Of a stretch of 64,000 nt of DNA, positions 1-10,442 are shown in pieces. The notes beneath the pieces were generated by a model, which worked only from the letters and a program-made list of their open reading frames with translations, had not been told where the DNA came from and did not search any database. The stretch covers positions 79,641 through 143,640 of the forward strand of contig JNVV01000033.1 of assembly GCA_000733355.1 (NCBI GenBank). Direction: 5' to 3'. Numbering within the stretch: the stretch's first letter is position 1; each line of letters begins with the position of its first letter. Made by a program: the position numbers and the translations under genes. The stretch is from Falciphora oryzae (Eukaryota > Ascomycota > Sordariomycetes > Magnaporthales > Magnaporthaceae).

Positions 1-170
1 GAGCGCCGGAATGCGGCCCGACTTCCGTGTGCCTTCGGGTTTAATCTGCTAGCCGCCTTAATAGCAACATGTAGCCTAGTGTTAAGCTTAGGTAGCGCTA
101 GCACGTCATATGCCCCTTGGGAGGCAGGGACTGGTAGATCCCGATATAATGACGTTAAATATACTCTCTC
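1..170 (+). repeat. left terminal inverted repeat (170 bp, truncated by window)
   Basis: Matches the reverse complement of 7982-8151 at 168 of 170 positions by eye. The mismatches are in the stretches around positions 35 and 59. It starts with GAGCGCCGGAATGCGGCCCG and ends at the CT microsatellite. The true outer end lies before base 1. Confidence 0.92.
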
Positions 171-189
171 TCTCTCTCTCTCTCTCTCT
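164..189 (+). repeat. (CT)n microsatellite at the inner edge of the TIR
   Basis: A run of about 13 CT units directly follows the left inverted repeat. The right arm has only a short GA run here, so the microsatellite expanded on one side or the match ends in it. Confidence 0.9.
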
Positions 190-1046
190 ACTTCATCTAA
201 CCCCTGTCAGTCCTCTCTCATCGTGGCGGACACTAAAAACCTTGTTTAGGTGCGGGGTTCCAGCCAAAAACGGTTAGGCCTGTCGAGATAAAATGAAATA
301 CCCCTGTCTCTTGGCGTCCGCCACGGTGGTGGCGGACACGACCGTGGCTGCCGATCACGGCCCTAGCGACGCGAAGTGCATTGGCCAGCTGGGCCAATCG
401 CTGTGGCCTCGGCTCGTTGGTGACTGCTGCCCCAACGCTCATGCGTATCGAGCCCCCAAAGTCGACCTCCAAGGCAGAAAATGCGGGCAGGCTTCCGGCA
501 CGTGGTGGGGACGCTCTGGGAGGTTTTCGGACGAGCGACTGTGTTTGACGTGGCGAGCGTTGCTTTGAGACGAAGGGATGACGGATGCGGCGGTCTGTCG
601 CGGACTCGGCCGAGCCGTTGGAGCGGTGCGTGATGTGTGGCCGAAAGGGAACAAGGGACTCCCGCTGCCAGGTTCCCCTTGGGGCTACGAGGGAACCCGG
701 CGCTGTTGGTTGGCAGCACCATGAAGTGTGCAACCAATCAGTCGGGCTGGTGCCTAGCAATGCTGGGAACCCCGCACCCTCTTCCCCGCCCCACGGAGTG
801 TCAAACCACTGTTGCCTTGCAGCCTGTCCGACGTTGTCGTGATCCCCATTTTATTGCTGTCCACCGCTCCTTTGGCTCCGTCGCTGTTTCGCCCTATCTC
901 TACCCGCGTGGCCGTGGGGACACTTGCTGCCATATCTGCCCGCTCTCTATCTCCGTTCTCGCCGCGGGTGGAAAGTGTGCTTATCGCCGGCCTCCGCCGC
1001 CTTCAACAAGGCTCCAGGACGGTACTGCTTTCTTTAGGCTTATACA
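190..1046. other. 5' flank of the HET gene, no gene recognised
   Basis: Several overlapping frames are open in this GC-rich stretch, but none has a recognisable domain or consistent coding character. It presumably holds the promoter and leader of the HET gene at 1047; no clear TATA box is visible. Confidence 0.5.
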
Positions 1047-3011
1047 ATGGCAGCCGCAACGATGAGCGACGACGACAAGGACCAAACGCTCCTCCAGCTC
1101 AGCCGGCGCCGTGGCGCGTCCATCGTCTCGCAGCTCGTCGACATAGGCAGCGAAAGCAACCAGAAAGAGCATCTCAAGCTCCTCTCCTTCGTCCGCAGCC
1201 TCCAGTGCCTCCAACCAACAAGCTTGAAGCTGCGCCGCCGGTCGATCAACGCCTTCCGCAAGCGGCGGTACGTCGCGCTGTCCTACACGTGGGATGCTTC
1301 AGAGCACGAAAACCCGGAACCCCCGGAACCAGAGTGGTACCCCGTCGAGAACCGGGACGGTAAGGGCTTCAAACCCTCATCGGTCCGGAAATGCGTTCTC
1401 GACCGCGTCCTTCGCTACATGCGCCACTTCGATGTTGGCCTTCTTTGGATCGATGCCCACTGCAACCCTCAAGACGCGTGCGACTCGGACGCTTGCGTCC
1501 GCCACCCCCACTGCGTCGAGAAACGTGACTCTATACAAGCCATGGACCTAGTCTACCGGCTTAGCGAGCACCCGGTGGCGCTGCTGGGCCGGCGGCTAAG
1601 GTCGGAATTCGAGTTGCGCCTCCTTGCGCGAATTCTCGCGGGGGACCTTGTCGCCGGCGGCCCCGAATTTCGGCTATCGGCAGCGAAGGACATCGGCCTG
1701 GCGAGGAAGGCGCTGTCGCTGCTCGGCGAGATCACGCAGGACAAGTGGTGGTGTCGGGCATGGACGTTCCAGGAGAACTACCGCGGCGGAACGCGGATGC
1801 GGCTGTTGATCGGCCACGATAAGTCCCTGGAGTCGCAGAAGCGGCGGCACCCCGCGTTCGGTGAGATGCCGGAGGAGCTGTGCATCTCGTCCGTCGACTT
1901 CTCCAAGCAGGCGACGCGTCTGTGCCTGGCGCTCCGTGCGGTGGCGGGGCTGCCACGGCCGGATATCGAGCGGATCGATCGTGTGCTCCGAGCTGCCGGG
2001 AGATATGCACTCATACTGCATGGTTCGAACTCCATGACCCCGACGATAATCGCCGACATCGAAGCGCGCGAGCTGTCGAAGCCATGGGATCGACTTGCAA
2101 TTGTAGCCAACTGCTGTCAGTACCGAATAAGGTTGGACGGCGGAGCACTCAGCCGGCGGCGTCACAGTCTTAGCCTATCAGTTCTGGCCATGTCTCTGCT
2201 CAACGGCGAGATCCTCGATAACGGGCATGATAAGATGGCATTAGCAGCCGGGCTTACGGCATCGAAATTCCTTGACGAGCTGATGTTCCGGGCATTCAAG
2301 GCGCCTGGAAACGATGCTCGGCCGCTCACGTTCAACAAAGGCTGCCGGCTGATCAACGTGGAATTAACGGCGGACGGCATCGCGACGAGCGGCCATCTAT
2401 GGAAGCTAGGCCGCATTATCGATACCGCAGGGTTCCGGAGGGAGTTGCCTCGAATCGACGAACCAAAAGGTCATTTGACATTGCGTCAGCGGAAGGCCTT
2501 GCTGCAGCTCGTCTTTCACCTAAACGACTTGCGGTACCGTCGGCTAGCCAGCCGGATCGACGATTACCTAGTCACCGACGCCCGCGCGGGGGAAAGTTAC
2601 AGTGCCTTCACCGACCTGTACCTCCACCGCATGGCCACGGAGCTGGCGGAAGCGATCCTGGCGCGCCGGAAGCTAAGGCTAGGTAGCATCTGGGACAAGC
2701 GGCGGTCGGCGCCGTACCGTGCCATCTTTATATGGTCAGGACAGGAAGGCAACGGGCCGTATCCGCTGCCTTCGGCTTTCGTCTTTACGTCGGTAAGGCC
2801 GGGCAATTTTGGCTCGTATGCATACGACGCCAACGATATCGACTGTTACGCCTCGCTCGTGGTCGATACCGAGGGCCCCTTCGGAGGCGGCGGCGGCGTA
2901 CAGCGGCTCCACGTCCGCAATTGGCTGCTCGGCATGTGCTTTTTCGAAGGTTGTCGGCGCACCAGGGTAGTGTTTCCTTGGCCGGAATCGCTGGAGGCAG
3001 TTGGACCATAG
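1047..3011 (+). CDS. HET-domain (heterokaryon incompatibility) protein
   Basis: Uninterrupted frame of 654 residues. The HET signature blocks are in order: YVALSYTW at residues 75-82, LLWIDAHCNPQ near 132-142, a Cys/His-rich insert (CDSDACVRHPHC), then EKRDSIQAMDLVYRLS near 158-173 and WWCRAWTFQENY near 234-245. HET domains act in allorecognition: interaction with an incompatible partner triggers cell death in fused fungal cells, and many HET domains are distant TIR-domain relatives. The C-terminal 380 residues have no repeat or NACHT domain that I recognise. ATG at 1047 has a purine at -3 and a G at +4; a second in-frame ATG follows six codons in. There are no premature stops, unlike the retroelements next door, so the gene is recent, protected or under selection. 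It lies inside the TIR-bounded block. Confidence 0.85.
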   Translation: MAAATMSDDDKDQTLLQLSRRRGASIVSQLVDIGSESNQKEHLKLLSFVRSLQCLQPTSLKLRRRSINAFRKRRYVALSYTWDASEHENPEPPEPEWYPVENRDGKGFKPSSVRKCVLDRVLRYMRHFDVGLLWIDAHCNPQDACDSDACVRHPHCVEKRDSIQAMDLVYRLSEHPVALLGRRLRSEFELRLLARILAGDLVAGGPEFRLSAAKDIGLARKALSLLGEITQDKWWCRAWTFQENYRGGTRMRLLIGHDKSLESQKRRHPAFGEMPEELCISSVDFSKQATRLCLALRAVAGLPRPDIERIDRVLRAAGRYALILHGSNSMTPTIIADIEARELSKPWDRLAIVANCCQYRIRLDGGALSRRRHSLSLSVLAMSLLNGEILDNGHDKMALAAGLTASKFLDELMFRAFKAPGNDARPLTFNKGCRLINVELTADGIATSGHLWKLGRIIDTAGFRRELPRIDEPKGHLTLRQRKALLQLVFHLNDLRYRRLASRIDDYLVTDARAGESYSAFTDLYLHRMATELAEAILARRKLRLGSIWDKRRSAPYRAIFIWSGQEGNGPYPLPSAFVFTSVRPGNFGSYAYDANDIDCYASLVVDTEGPFGGGGGVQRLHVRNWLLGMCFFEGCRRTRVVFPWPESLEAVGP

Positions 3012-5095
3012 CCGTCCCGAACTACGACCCCTATTCAGTTCTAACAGGCCTGTCGCCATGTTACCCCTTATGGAAGCAACCCTCGAGTAAACAAGCGCTT
3101 GCCGTCACACCTGTTAGATCCGTCGCAGCATATGCCGCCCCGGAGACCGGCCTGGGCTGCGAGTCTGCGCCAGGCCAGTCGACCGGCGAGCGAGACTCGC
3201 GCGAGCACACCGGCTGCCGAGGGGTTCCTCATTTTTCCCGTAGAGCCCATCCTACGAGCTCTGCTCCCCCTTGGGTCGATGATCGTGGCCGAGATGGTGG
3301 TGCTCGTTCAAACGGCCACCCCCTGAAACCACGTGCTGCTGTGCCATGACTCCTGCACACTCAACTGCTGCTGTTGGTGTCCCATAAGCCGATACCAATG
3401 GTGCGCATTGAGCCATAGTCACTTGTCTTGCTGCGGTTATTTCTCGCTGCAGCCATTTATGCTGCCGCCGTTTTATGCCGTAATGATTTCTTGCCACGGC
3501 TATTTCTCGCCGCAGCTGTTTTGTGTTGCTGCTATTTTTCGCTGCAGCATTTTATGCAGCGACTTGCCGTCCGTGCAGCCCTTTGCCAGTCACGCTCCCT
3601 CAGACATTGAGTTGCAGTTCAAAAACGCACAGACAAACCATGAGCACCAATGTGGAGCGGGGTCGGGGCGCCCTCTCAGCCACGAGCTGGATCGCTTGTC
3701 TGAACAGGTGTAGAAAGTCCTCGAGGATATGAGGGGCGTGCCCCTCGAGAAAGTTGAGGAAAAGGAGGTTTAGGTACGTCGGCGCCTAGAGGGGTCGGCT
3801 GCCAGGGGACTCGAAAGAAGTCACGGCCAAGTGGCCAGGGATGTTGAGGCAGGGCGCGATCGCAGGAGATGGAAAGGGAGGGGCAGATAGTGGACGTGAT
3901 ATCGGGTCGTCACTAGAATGTCGCGATCCCCTCAACCAAAAGCGTCCCTTGCAGCCAAGTTTCTAAACTACCCCGAGACGCGAGATGCTGGCTCCAGGGG
4001 TCTGATCCGCCGATTTGGTTCGAGAACAGAGGCAGTATCGAATGCCGAGTGAGTGGGAACTGACCGCGAGGGTCGCCGAACGGGGCCAGGTCGAATGTGG
4101 GCCAGGGCGACACGCAGCATGCCTAAAGGCACTTGGCGGCCAAGATGCAGGAGACACTGCTTGCGGTATGCAGCCCCAGTGCATCCGTCCGGGCGGGGGA
4201 GGGACCGGCAGCGCCTGCAATGGCAAATGCGATGCCCCCTGCCCCGAGTTGCGGCACTACTGTGGGACGCGTTTGGAAGATGATGGCGAGCCAAGTTCAA
4301 AGTAGCGCCCATGCATTCACGCGCCGTAACGCACACATACAAAGGCGCATGCAATTTCTAGTTTTCGCCAAGGTTAGCTAGCGCCTGCCCTTTGCCGGCC
4401 GTCTCGGGGTGATGATGGTCAGCTACGCCGACGGCAGGGCGCGAGTGCCTGGGTCGCTTCCGACCGCACTGGTCGGCGAGGGGAGCATCCGCGTCGAGGA
4501 GAACGACGTCCTGCACCTGTGCGTCGTCGCGGCTCACAGGAATGGCAACAAGTACCTAAGAGACCATCTTCGGGTGCCCAAGTTGGCATCCGGGCCGTTT
4601 CCGGCCAACTGTATACATTTTCTCTCGCCTATTTTCCGCTCTCGCCCGTCGCCATGGCCAACTGCCGGCCCGCGCAGGTTGGCGACGCGTTTGGCCCGTC
4701 GTGGTCGACGCACCGGTTTCCGTCTTAACGTTACCCCGCCGCGGGGGCTGCGTGATACCGAGCATGTCGAGCCGCACCGGGACGGCGGGATTTCCACCGG
4801 TTTAAATAGCGGCGGCCGAAGATGCGTTTGCGCGAAACGGAATACGTTCGGGTATGGGTGATGATTTGCCGACTAACGGGGGATGTGGTTCGAACCGCGA
4901 TACTCTATCCAGCCGTTATGGCTTCCGAATGGCTGGCGGCGCAGCGGTCGCCCGCTAGCTCTCTGTTGGATAAGTCGCTTAGGCGCAGTCTGTTGATGAT
5001 ACCCGACCCGTTGGCGACCCCCCCCGACCTCTCGGTCTTTGCCCTCACCCTCGCCCTCTGTATAATCGGTAGGTACAGCTTGGCACACGCGCCCG
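3012..5095. other. non-coding spacer inside the TIR element
   Basis: I see no recognisable gene here. Open frames are short and overlap on both strands. It contains the imperfect repeat at 3428-3560. A frame at 4409-4861 looks mildly protein-like at its start but matches nothing I know. Confidence 0.4.
3428..3560 (+). repeat. imperfect GCTGC/TATTTCTCGCTGCAG repeats
   Basis: The block TATTTCTCGCTGCAG or a close variant occurs at about 3438, 3501 and 3533, with intervening GCTGC and TTTTATGC pieces. This is a short degenerate array downstream of the HET gene. Confidence 0.6.
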
Positions 5096-5653
5096 TTACG
5101 GCGAGTCTTGACAATGTCCGTCTCCGGTGCTCGGCGCTCCTATCGGTGTCTCAACCTCGGGCTGCTGGCATTCGATGCCGCCCAGCAGCGGCGTCGACTC
5201 GTCCGACGCAACGGTCCCCACGCCCCTTCCCACCTCCCGAGTGCGCCACCCCCGCGCGCAGCCGCAGGTCCGTCCCTGCTCGAGGTCGTCGTCGTAGCCG
5301 TCGTCGTCGTCCCCGCCATTCGCCCCGCCGCAAAAGGAGCAGCAGCGCTTGGCAAGGACGACGCAAAGGCCCTCGCGCGCGAGCACCGGCCACCTGCGGC
5401 GTATTCTGCAGGCCAGGTCGAGGGCGACGAGGTAACCGCCCGGATAGATGCCGAACACCCTCACGGGGGCGTCGAAAAGCACCAGCAGGAACCAGACGCT
5501 GATGATGGCGACGTAGCCCCTCGCGCCCAGCAGCGGCGCTTGGAGGCCGTCCTGCTGGCTCTGCGTCGCCCCTGCGCCGCCGCCGTCGCTCGTGGTGTAA
5601 GCGGCGTCGACTGCGGGCTCGGATTAAGGGTCGGCTGTTCCGTGGGCGGTCAT
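5096..5653 (-). pseudogene. small membrane protein, early nonsense codon
   Basis: Read on the minus strand from the ATG at 5653 the frame runs about 185 codons to a stop at 5096, with one TAA at codon 10. Beyond this it contains a hydrophobic segment (GYVAIISVWFLLVLF and following residues), a Cys-rich patch (CCSFC), an acidic DDDDGYDDD stretch and a C-terminal tail. The family is unknown to me. The codon-10 stop could be a CAA to TAA change, or translation may start later or the codon may be removed by splicing. Its position between the HET and kinase-like genes makes it possible cargo of the TIR element. Confidence 0.4.
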
Positions 5654-6278
5654 GGCTGCGACGGCGTCGCCAAAAGCTGACCGCTGGAGTCTGCCGACTT
5701 TGCTGTTCAATGATGATCTAATCCTTCGGATGCGGCGACCCACTCGAATTCATAACACCAGAGCCAGCGAGTTGCAAGGGAAATTGATAATAAAATGCGC
5801 CGTGGTTTAAGGCCAAAGAATCCGAACCTGCACGGAGCCTCACCCAGTGTGCCCAATAATGCAGGCCAGCCGAAGTGAAGCAAATCACAAAGCAAACTGC
5901 AGCGCTAGTGTCCGAGGCTATCGGCACATGATGCGCTCCGGGTAGCCCACTTGGAAACTGGGAAACGCACGATTGCAGCGGCTGCCAACTCGAGTCCCAA
6001 ATAACACGTGCTACCAGGACCGAAAACGGATTCCATCCTCGACAAGGCGTAGCTAGGCCACCGATTCTCCGCCGACACCATCCTCACCTCGGTCTGTCGG
6101 CGGGATCCTGCTGCGTCCGAAACGGCACGGTACTTCCACTTCGTCGGCATACCGCCCGACACCATCTTTCTATCACCCACGGGCGAGGAAGCGGCCGTAA
6201 GTTGGTGGCTGGTGGCTGTGGCTGGTGCAGGTGGGGCTGTGGCTACGGCCTGCACTTCCATAAGGCCGAGCGCCTGGA

Positions 6279-6765
6279 ATGGCGCCGAGGTCCAATTCCG
6301 AAACGACGCAAAATATAACGTCTCGAAAAAGGGAAGCGACGGACGCGGCCGTCGACGAGCATCCACCGATGGCACGCCTGCTCAGCGCGGACGCGGTCCT
6401 GATAGGACATCTCTCCTCCTACACCATCGCCAAAGAGCTGCACAGGGCGGCCGACCAAAGCGCCGTGTACCTCGCCAGGCAAGTCCCCGTCTCGCCTCGC
6501 TGCTCGAGGCATCTCTAACCATCCCGGGCGCAGGAACCGGAGCGGCGAAAAGTGCATCGCCAAAAGCACCAGAGGCCACTGGCGCCTGCGGAACGAAGCT
6601 GACGTCCTCAACTGCTACCAATCCGAAACCCCCTTCCTCCGCCCGCTAATCGACGAGATCCACGAGCCGGCCGACCCTCCCTCCATCGTTTTACAATATT
6701 TGGGCAGCGACCGCCTAACCGAATCAAATAAAAAGAGTTATCGCGCCCTGAAATTAAGCAAGTAG
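6279..6765 (+). CDS. short protein kinase-like N-lobe gene with a GC-AG intron
   Basis: Two exons, 6279-6478 and 6534-6765, give 143 codons. The intron (6479-6533, 55 nt) begins GCAAGT, the strong consensus of GC-AG introns, has CTAAC as branch point and ends GCGCAG. Joining the exons restores a kinase-like N-lobe: YTIAKELHRAADQSAVYLAR (glycine-loop region) followed by CIAKSTRGHWRLRNEADVL, which holds the beta-3 Lys and an alpha-C Glu, and then LRPLIDEIHEPADPPSIVL. A stop follows soon after, so the catalytic loop and DFG region are missing. It is either a truncated pseudogene or a free N-lobe protein that binds but does not phosphorylate. The family resembles mitochondrial or FunK-like fungal kinases; that is recognition by eye. 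Confidence 0.55.
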
Positions 6766-7981
6766 CCCGGTGCGTTCGGGGCATTTTATCTCGTACGAAT
6801 GCAGCCGCACTTTCTGCCGTTAAGGAACGCCTAGGGTGTTGGCCTTCATGTTGCCGCGCACGACTTCATAAGCCGGCTTAAGCCGTCCCGGAAGGGTTGC
6901 AACTCGTAACGACCTCTCTCGCGACCCGTTTTAGCCACCCGGCACTGGCCGGCCGTTCTCTATTCCACGAAAACCATCCAGATAGCCCTGATTCTAGCGA
7001 CCTGGTGCTCTCGCATCGTCGCTCGGCCGCCCAACTAACGTGGCGCTGAGCTGCGCGACATGAGTGGGACCTGGCCCTTTCCTCGTTGGGAATTGAAACA
7101 AATTGAGAACCAGGAGTTTGCAAGACCCTGCGACAGCGCTGGTCCACGCTCCCCCGCAGAATGTGGGGTGGCTCTGCTCGATTGGCTGTAGTGGGGCCGC
7201 GTGGGGTGGCGGAGTTTGTGCAACGCTGCAACGCTCAAGTTAATAAGGCTACGGCGGGTAAACTCCTTGGCAATGTACCCCACAGCCGACGCTTTTAGTA
7301 GGCATCGCTACAACCCACCCCGGAAAAAGAAGCAAGCCGTTACCTCTGCCCCTCCCAAAGTTAAAAGTTGCTTTAAATAGCAAGTCCGTATCCCCGTTTG
7401 CGTCGGCAGTTAGGCACTTACACGCCCGCTTGATCGCACATTCCTAGCCCACTTCGGCCCGGCCGAAATGCAGCCTGCGCGGGGCTAGGAGCCGTTCCTG
7501 CAGCGCCCAGCCGCGCTTGTCGAGCGCACTTTGCCTAAAAGAGGGCCTTCCCCCCGCGGCATGTGTATATGACGCTGCATCCTTGCATCCTCGCCTTGAC
7601 CAGAAAAAGGAGGATGCTGGTGGTTGACAGCCGCCATTGTCTTCCGGGCTCCAAAAAAGCCGCGGCAGCCGTAGTTATTTTAAGATTTTAAACAATCCCA
7701 ACTGCGTCAGCCTCGGTTTTATCAAATAAGGGACATCTATTGCGATGAAACGAGGATATTAATAAGCTAACCTTGCACTCGGAACTTGGGCAAAACAGTC
7801 CGCAGAAACGTAGAAGCTGTTATTTATCTTTGCGTCCTTATTTTTTTCGCTTCCTCTTTTCTGCGAAAATTTACACGACCGTTGCAGCCAATTTCTAAAC
7901 CAGGCTGGCCGTTATTGGTTCCCGAGACGGATATTTTGTTGTTATTGTGGTCAAGTGCTTCCCGGGCAATTTGGTTAGTAG
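6766..7981. other. non-coding stretch before the right TIR
   Basis: No gene recognised. Frames open here overlap on both strands and lack domains; a plus-strand frame at 7786-8046 runs into the inverted repeat and is not credible. Confidence 0.4.
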
Positions 7982-8151
7982 GAGAGAGTATATTTAACGT
8001 CATTATATCGGGATCTACCAGTCCCTGCCTCCCAAGGGGCATATGACGTGCTAGCGCTACCTAAGCTTAACACTAGGCTACATGTTGCTATTGAGGCGGC
8101 TAGCAGATTAAACCCGTAGGCACACGGAAGTCGGGCCGCATTCCGGCGCTC
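7982..8151 (-). repeat. right terminal inverted repeat
   Basis: Reverse complement of bases 1-170 with no indels. At least one more base (8152) would belong to the arm if the left arm extends before the window. The adjoining sequence resembles the 3' untranslated part of the LINE. Confidence 0.92.
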
Positions 8152-8424
8152 CTTGTTAGTGAGCGGGCGATCGGCGGTGGGGCGTATGTGTGTACGCCGG
8201 GGCGTTGTAAAGCGCTGCGAGTGGTAGTGGTGCTGTCGGCCGGCGGGTGTGCCGGAAAAGGGGCAAGGCCGGGTTGGGCGGGGGGGTCCTCGGGACCTCC
8301 CCTGGGCCCGGCCGGAGGTGCGGGGGACTAACGAGCCTACTGTTGGTCCTAATAGTACAAAGGAAAAGTGAAAAGTGTAGAGGAAAAAGGAAAAGGTTAC
8401 AAACGGCCTTAACGGGCCCTATTG
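8152..8424 (-). other. LINE 3' untranslated region (probable)
   Basis: Lies after the ORF2 stop in LINE orientation and up to the TIR element. It includes a purine-rich tract (plus strand, about 8358-8400) and GC-rich hairpin-prone sequence. The exact 3' end of the LINE and any A-rich tail cannot be fixed because the TIR element abuts it. Confidence 0.5.
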
Positions 8425-8862
8425 TTACCGTCCAGCGATAGTATAGTAGTTAGTAGCTTCGACGAACGAAGCAAAAAGGGAGGGCTTTTGGAGAAGCCGT
8501 TTCCAATATCCCGGCCTGTCGGAGGCCGGGGAAGGGTCCGTTTTAGGCCATTTGTTTTCTGCCGCCCTAGCCAACCTGCAAAATACAGGGTGGGAGGGGG
8601 ACTTGTTTTTTCCGCAGCGGCACGGGTTATCGTTTTCGTGCTGGTACTTTCGGTAGTACCAGTCGAAATCCCCGTGGCCGGTGCGTGCGGCTATTAGCCG
8701 TTGTAGTACCTTCCGGTGCAGTTGCAACGCGTCGGGCGTATGTTGTGGCGCCGGCGGGAGGCCTATAGCCCTGTACCGTTCCGGAAGGTTGTTATCGAAC
8801 CACTCGTTACGGGCGTCCCGGGCCATTTTCTGGGCTAAAGCTTTTACTCCGGCCACCGTTGG
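8425..8862 (-). pseudogene. LINE ORF2 C-terminus with Cys/His motif
   Basis: The last 146 or so residues of ORF2. They contain CRCGKNKSPSHPVFC, a C-x-C-x(n)-H-x(n)-C cluster usual at the end of Tad-type ORF2 proteins, and a basic segment (ARDARNEWFDNNLPERYR) that follows RNase H in this family. The frame is open and continues from the RNase H part once the solo LTR is removed. Confidence 0.7.
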
Positions 8863-8867
8863 TTTGG

Positions 8868-9162
8868 TGTAACAAGGGGTCAAAGACGGCTTGGAGAAAG
8901 AATCTCTAGATTGCAGATAATCTTTCTATGGGCTCAAGAGATGCTTGAGGAAGAAGGAATCTCTCGTGGAAGACATAGGAGATGGCAGGGTTTATATAGA
9001 CCCTTTGTGATCCGTGCGAAGTATCGAGTACATGATTCACACTGCCTTCCAACCTTCACCGCTTGGCCTTGGGGCCGTTGACCGCCTATGCGGGTCTCCG
9101 AACCTCCGTAAGGCCGACTCGTGATGCCGACTAGTTAGGTCCACGGGTTCTTCCGTGTGACA
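8868..9162 (-). repeat. solo LTR (295 bp) inserted in the LINE
   Basis: Starts TGTAAC and ends GTGACA on the plus strand and is flanked by perfect 5-bp duplications TTTGG at 8863-8867 and 9163-9167. A second copy in the opposite orientation lies at 63473-63757. No internal region is present, so it arose by LTR-LTR recombination. It falls between the RNase H and C-terminal parts of the LINE ORF2 and its removal restores the frame. Confidence 0.88.
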
Positions 9163-10115
9163 TTTGGAGTGTTGGGGTATCGGCAAAGCCGATCCCAACT
9201 TTGTTTCGGCGTCGGCCTTTTCGTTTCCGGGGATTCCAGTGTGGCCCGGGGACCAACGGACGTGTACCCGGTGTTTGTCTATAAAGTAATGGACCTTTTT
9301 AAAGGCCCCTTGTAAGCTGTCGGGGGCCGTGCTTAAAAAGCCGTTAGCCGCCGAGGTGTTATCGAGGCACAAGTGAAAAGTGCAGTTGCGGAAGCTCCGA
9401 ACGGCTTTACGGAGGCCCATCCGGCCCCCTTCCGCTTCGCCGTCGAACACTTCCGCCGGGTGCGCTAGCCGGCCGTGCCCGGAAAGTTTGCGTTGGCCGG
9501 CTTGGTGGATTACCCAGCCGTATCCAACTGCCCCGTTTTCCGCTTTGGACCCGTCGCTATATACTATAACGTCGGTAGGGGGGAGGGTGCGAAGCTACGC
9601 TATAAATGCTTTAGCGGCTGCTTGTTTTTCTTGTGTGGCCACCGTAAGCCCCGTATATTTATAAGGGAGGTAAACCGGGCGGGTGCACGCCGGAAGGAGT
9701 CCGGCCGTCCTTTGCAGCGAAGTCGTAAGCCTGCCGGGCAGGCCTGCCCTAGGCCCCCGGGCATTGAAAATCGGCTTGGCCGCTGCGGCCAGGGGGTGAT
9801 CCTCCGGAACCGTCTTTATGCGGGCCGCAAAACGGAGGCGGGCTTGTTCCAAAAGCACTTCAGCGCCAGGAATGCCGGATTCGTAATGCAAAGCGTTTAT
9901 CGGTATGGTTTTCCAAGCTGGTACCACTGCCCGGAGGAACGTTTGTAGGGCTTTATCAACCCGTTCGATTAAATGGCCTTACCGGGTACTTCGCTATTAT
10001 GCCGGTTTATACGGGTGTGGTTTGGTTTTGCCCCTATACCACATTTCGGCCCCGTATAAAGCCGTAAGGATTATAACCGTTGTAACGGCTTTATGTACCG
10101 AATGTGCCGGTATCC
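9163..10115 (-). pseudogene. LINE ORF2: RT thumb/connection and RNase H
   Basis: Continuation of the reverse transcriptase from 18024. The thumb/connection part includes ALHYESGIPGAEVLLEQARL. RNase H follows, with CLDNTSAANGFLS (the D of the catalytic core) and VRWSPGHTGIPGNEKADAE, which carries the conserved His and final Asp. TAA/TAG codons lie between the open pieces. The join with the upstream RT falls in TNSIG/GIPAHS exactly at the duplicated CCCCT target. Confidence 0.8.
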
Positions 10116-10120
10116 CCCCT

Positions 10121-10423
10121 TGTTGGTAGGAGTATGTACTCCTGTGGGCTCGGAGATCTCCAAAACAGGGTGAACAATGATCCCTTATATCAAAGGAATT
10201 ATAATCTATTGTGCACGAAGAGGAAAGGAACCTATCTGCCAGAGAGGGAGCAGAAGGGAGGCTATATATATACACGATCCTGATCACCAAAGGGGCCTTC
10301 CCCTGCTCCCAGCCTCCGCAGGCTTGCGGGTCCTCGGATCCCGTGATCTCTAATCACGGGACCGGAGGATCCGACTCTCTCTGGGCTCTGCCGATTGCCT
10401 GCACAGGCCAGTGCAATCCAACA
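10121..10423 (-). repeat. copia 3' LTR
   Basis: 303 bp, TGTTGG to CCAACA. Relative to the other LTR it shows 5 transitions (four G here versus A there, one T versus C). Contains a TATATATATA box at about 10262-10271. Confidence 0.93.
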
Positions 10424-10430
10424 CCGGCAA

Positions 10431-10442
10431 CTCTTTCTTTTG
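10431..10442 (-). promoter_or_regulatory. possible polypurine tract of the copia element
   Basis: On the minus strand this reads CAAAAGAAAGAG, seven bases before the 3' LTR. Position and composition suit a plus-strand priming site; the spacer to the LTR is longer than usual, so it is tentative. Confidence 0.35.

Larger units (their letters stand above)
1..8151. mobile_element. TIR-bounded element with HET-domain cargo
   Basis: The first 170 bases and bases 7982-8151 are reverse complements that pair base for base without a gap; I find two mismatches. Between them lie an intact HET-domain gene, a damaged membrane-protein gene and a short kinase-like gene. No transposase, integrase, tyrosine recombinase or helicase can be recognised inside. 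The window begins inside the left repeat (the right arm continues at least one more base), so a target-site duplication cannot be tested. It may be a non-autonomous DNA transposon with cargo, the end of a larger element, or an inverted segmental duplication flanking a gene island. The boundary is well supported; mobility is inference. Confidence 0.6.

Noticed and set aside
233..760. 175-codon minus-strand open frame
   Set aside because: Overlaps other equally long frames on both strands, with no domain or start context; typical of GC-rich non-coding DNA.
4840..4915. tRNA-like GGTTCGAACC word
   Set aside because: No acceptor stem, D arm or anticodon arm can be drawn around it.
7786..8046. 86-codon hydrophobic plus-strand frame
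   Set aside because: Runs into the terminal inverted repeat, so it is an overlap artefact.
1..8151. Starship giant element
   Set aside because: No DUF3435 tyrosine recombinase, and Starships lack 170-bp inverted repeats; size is also small.
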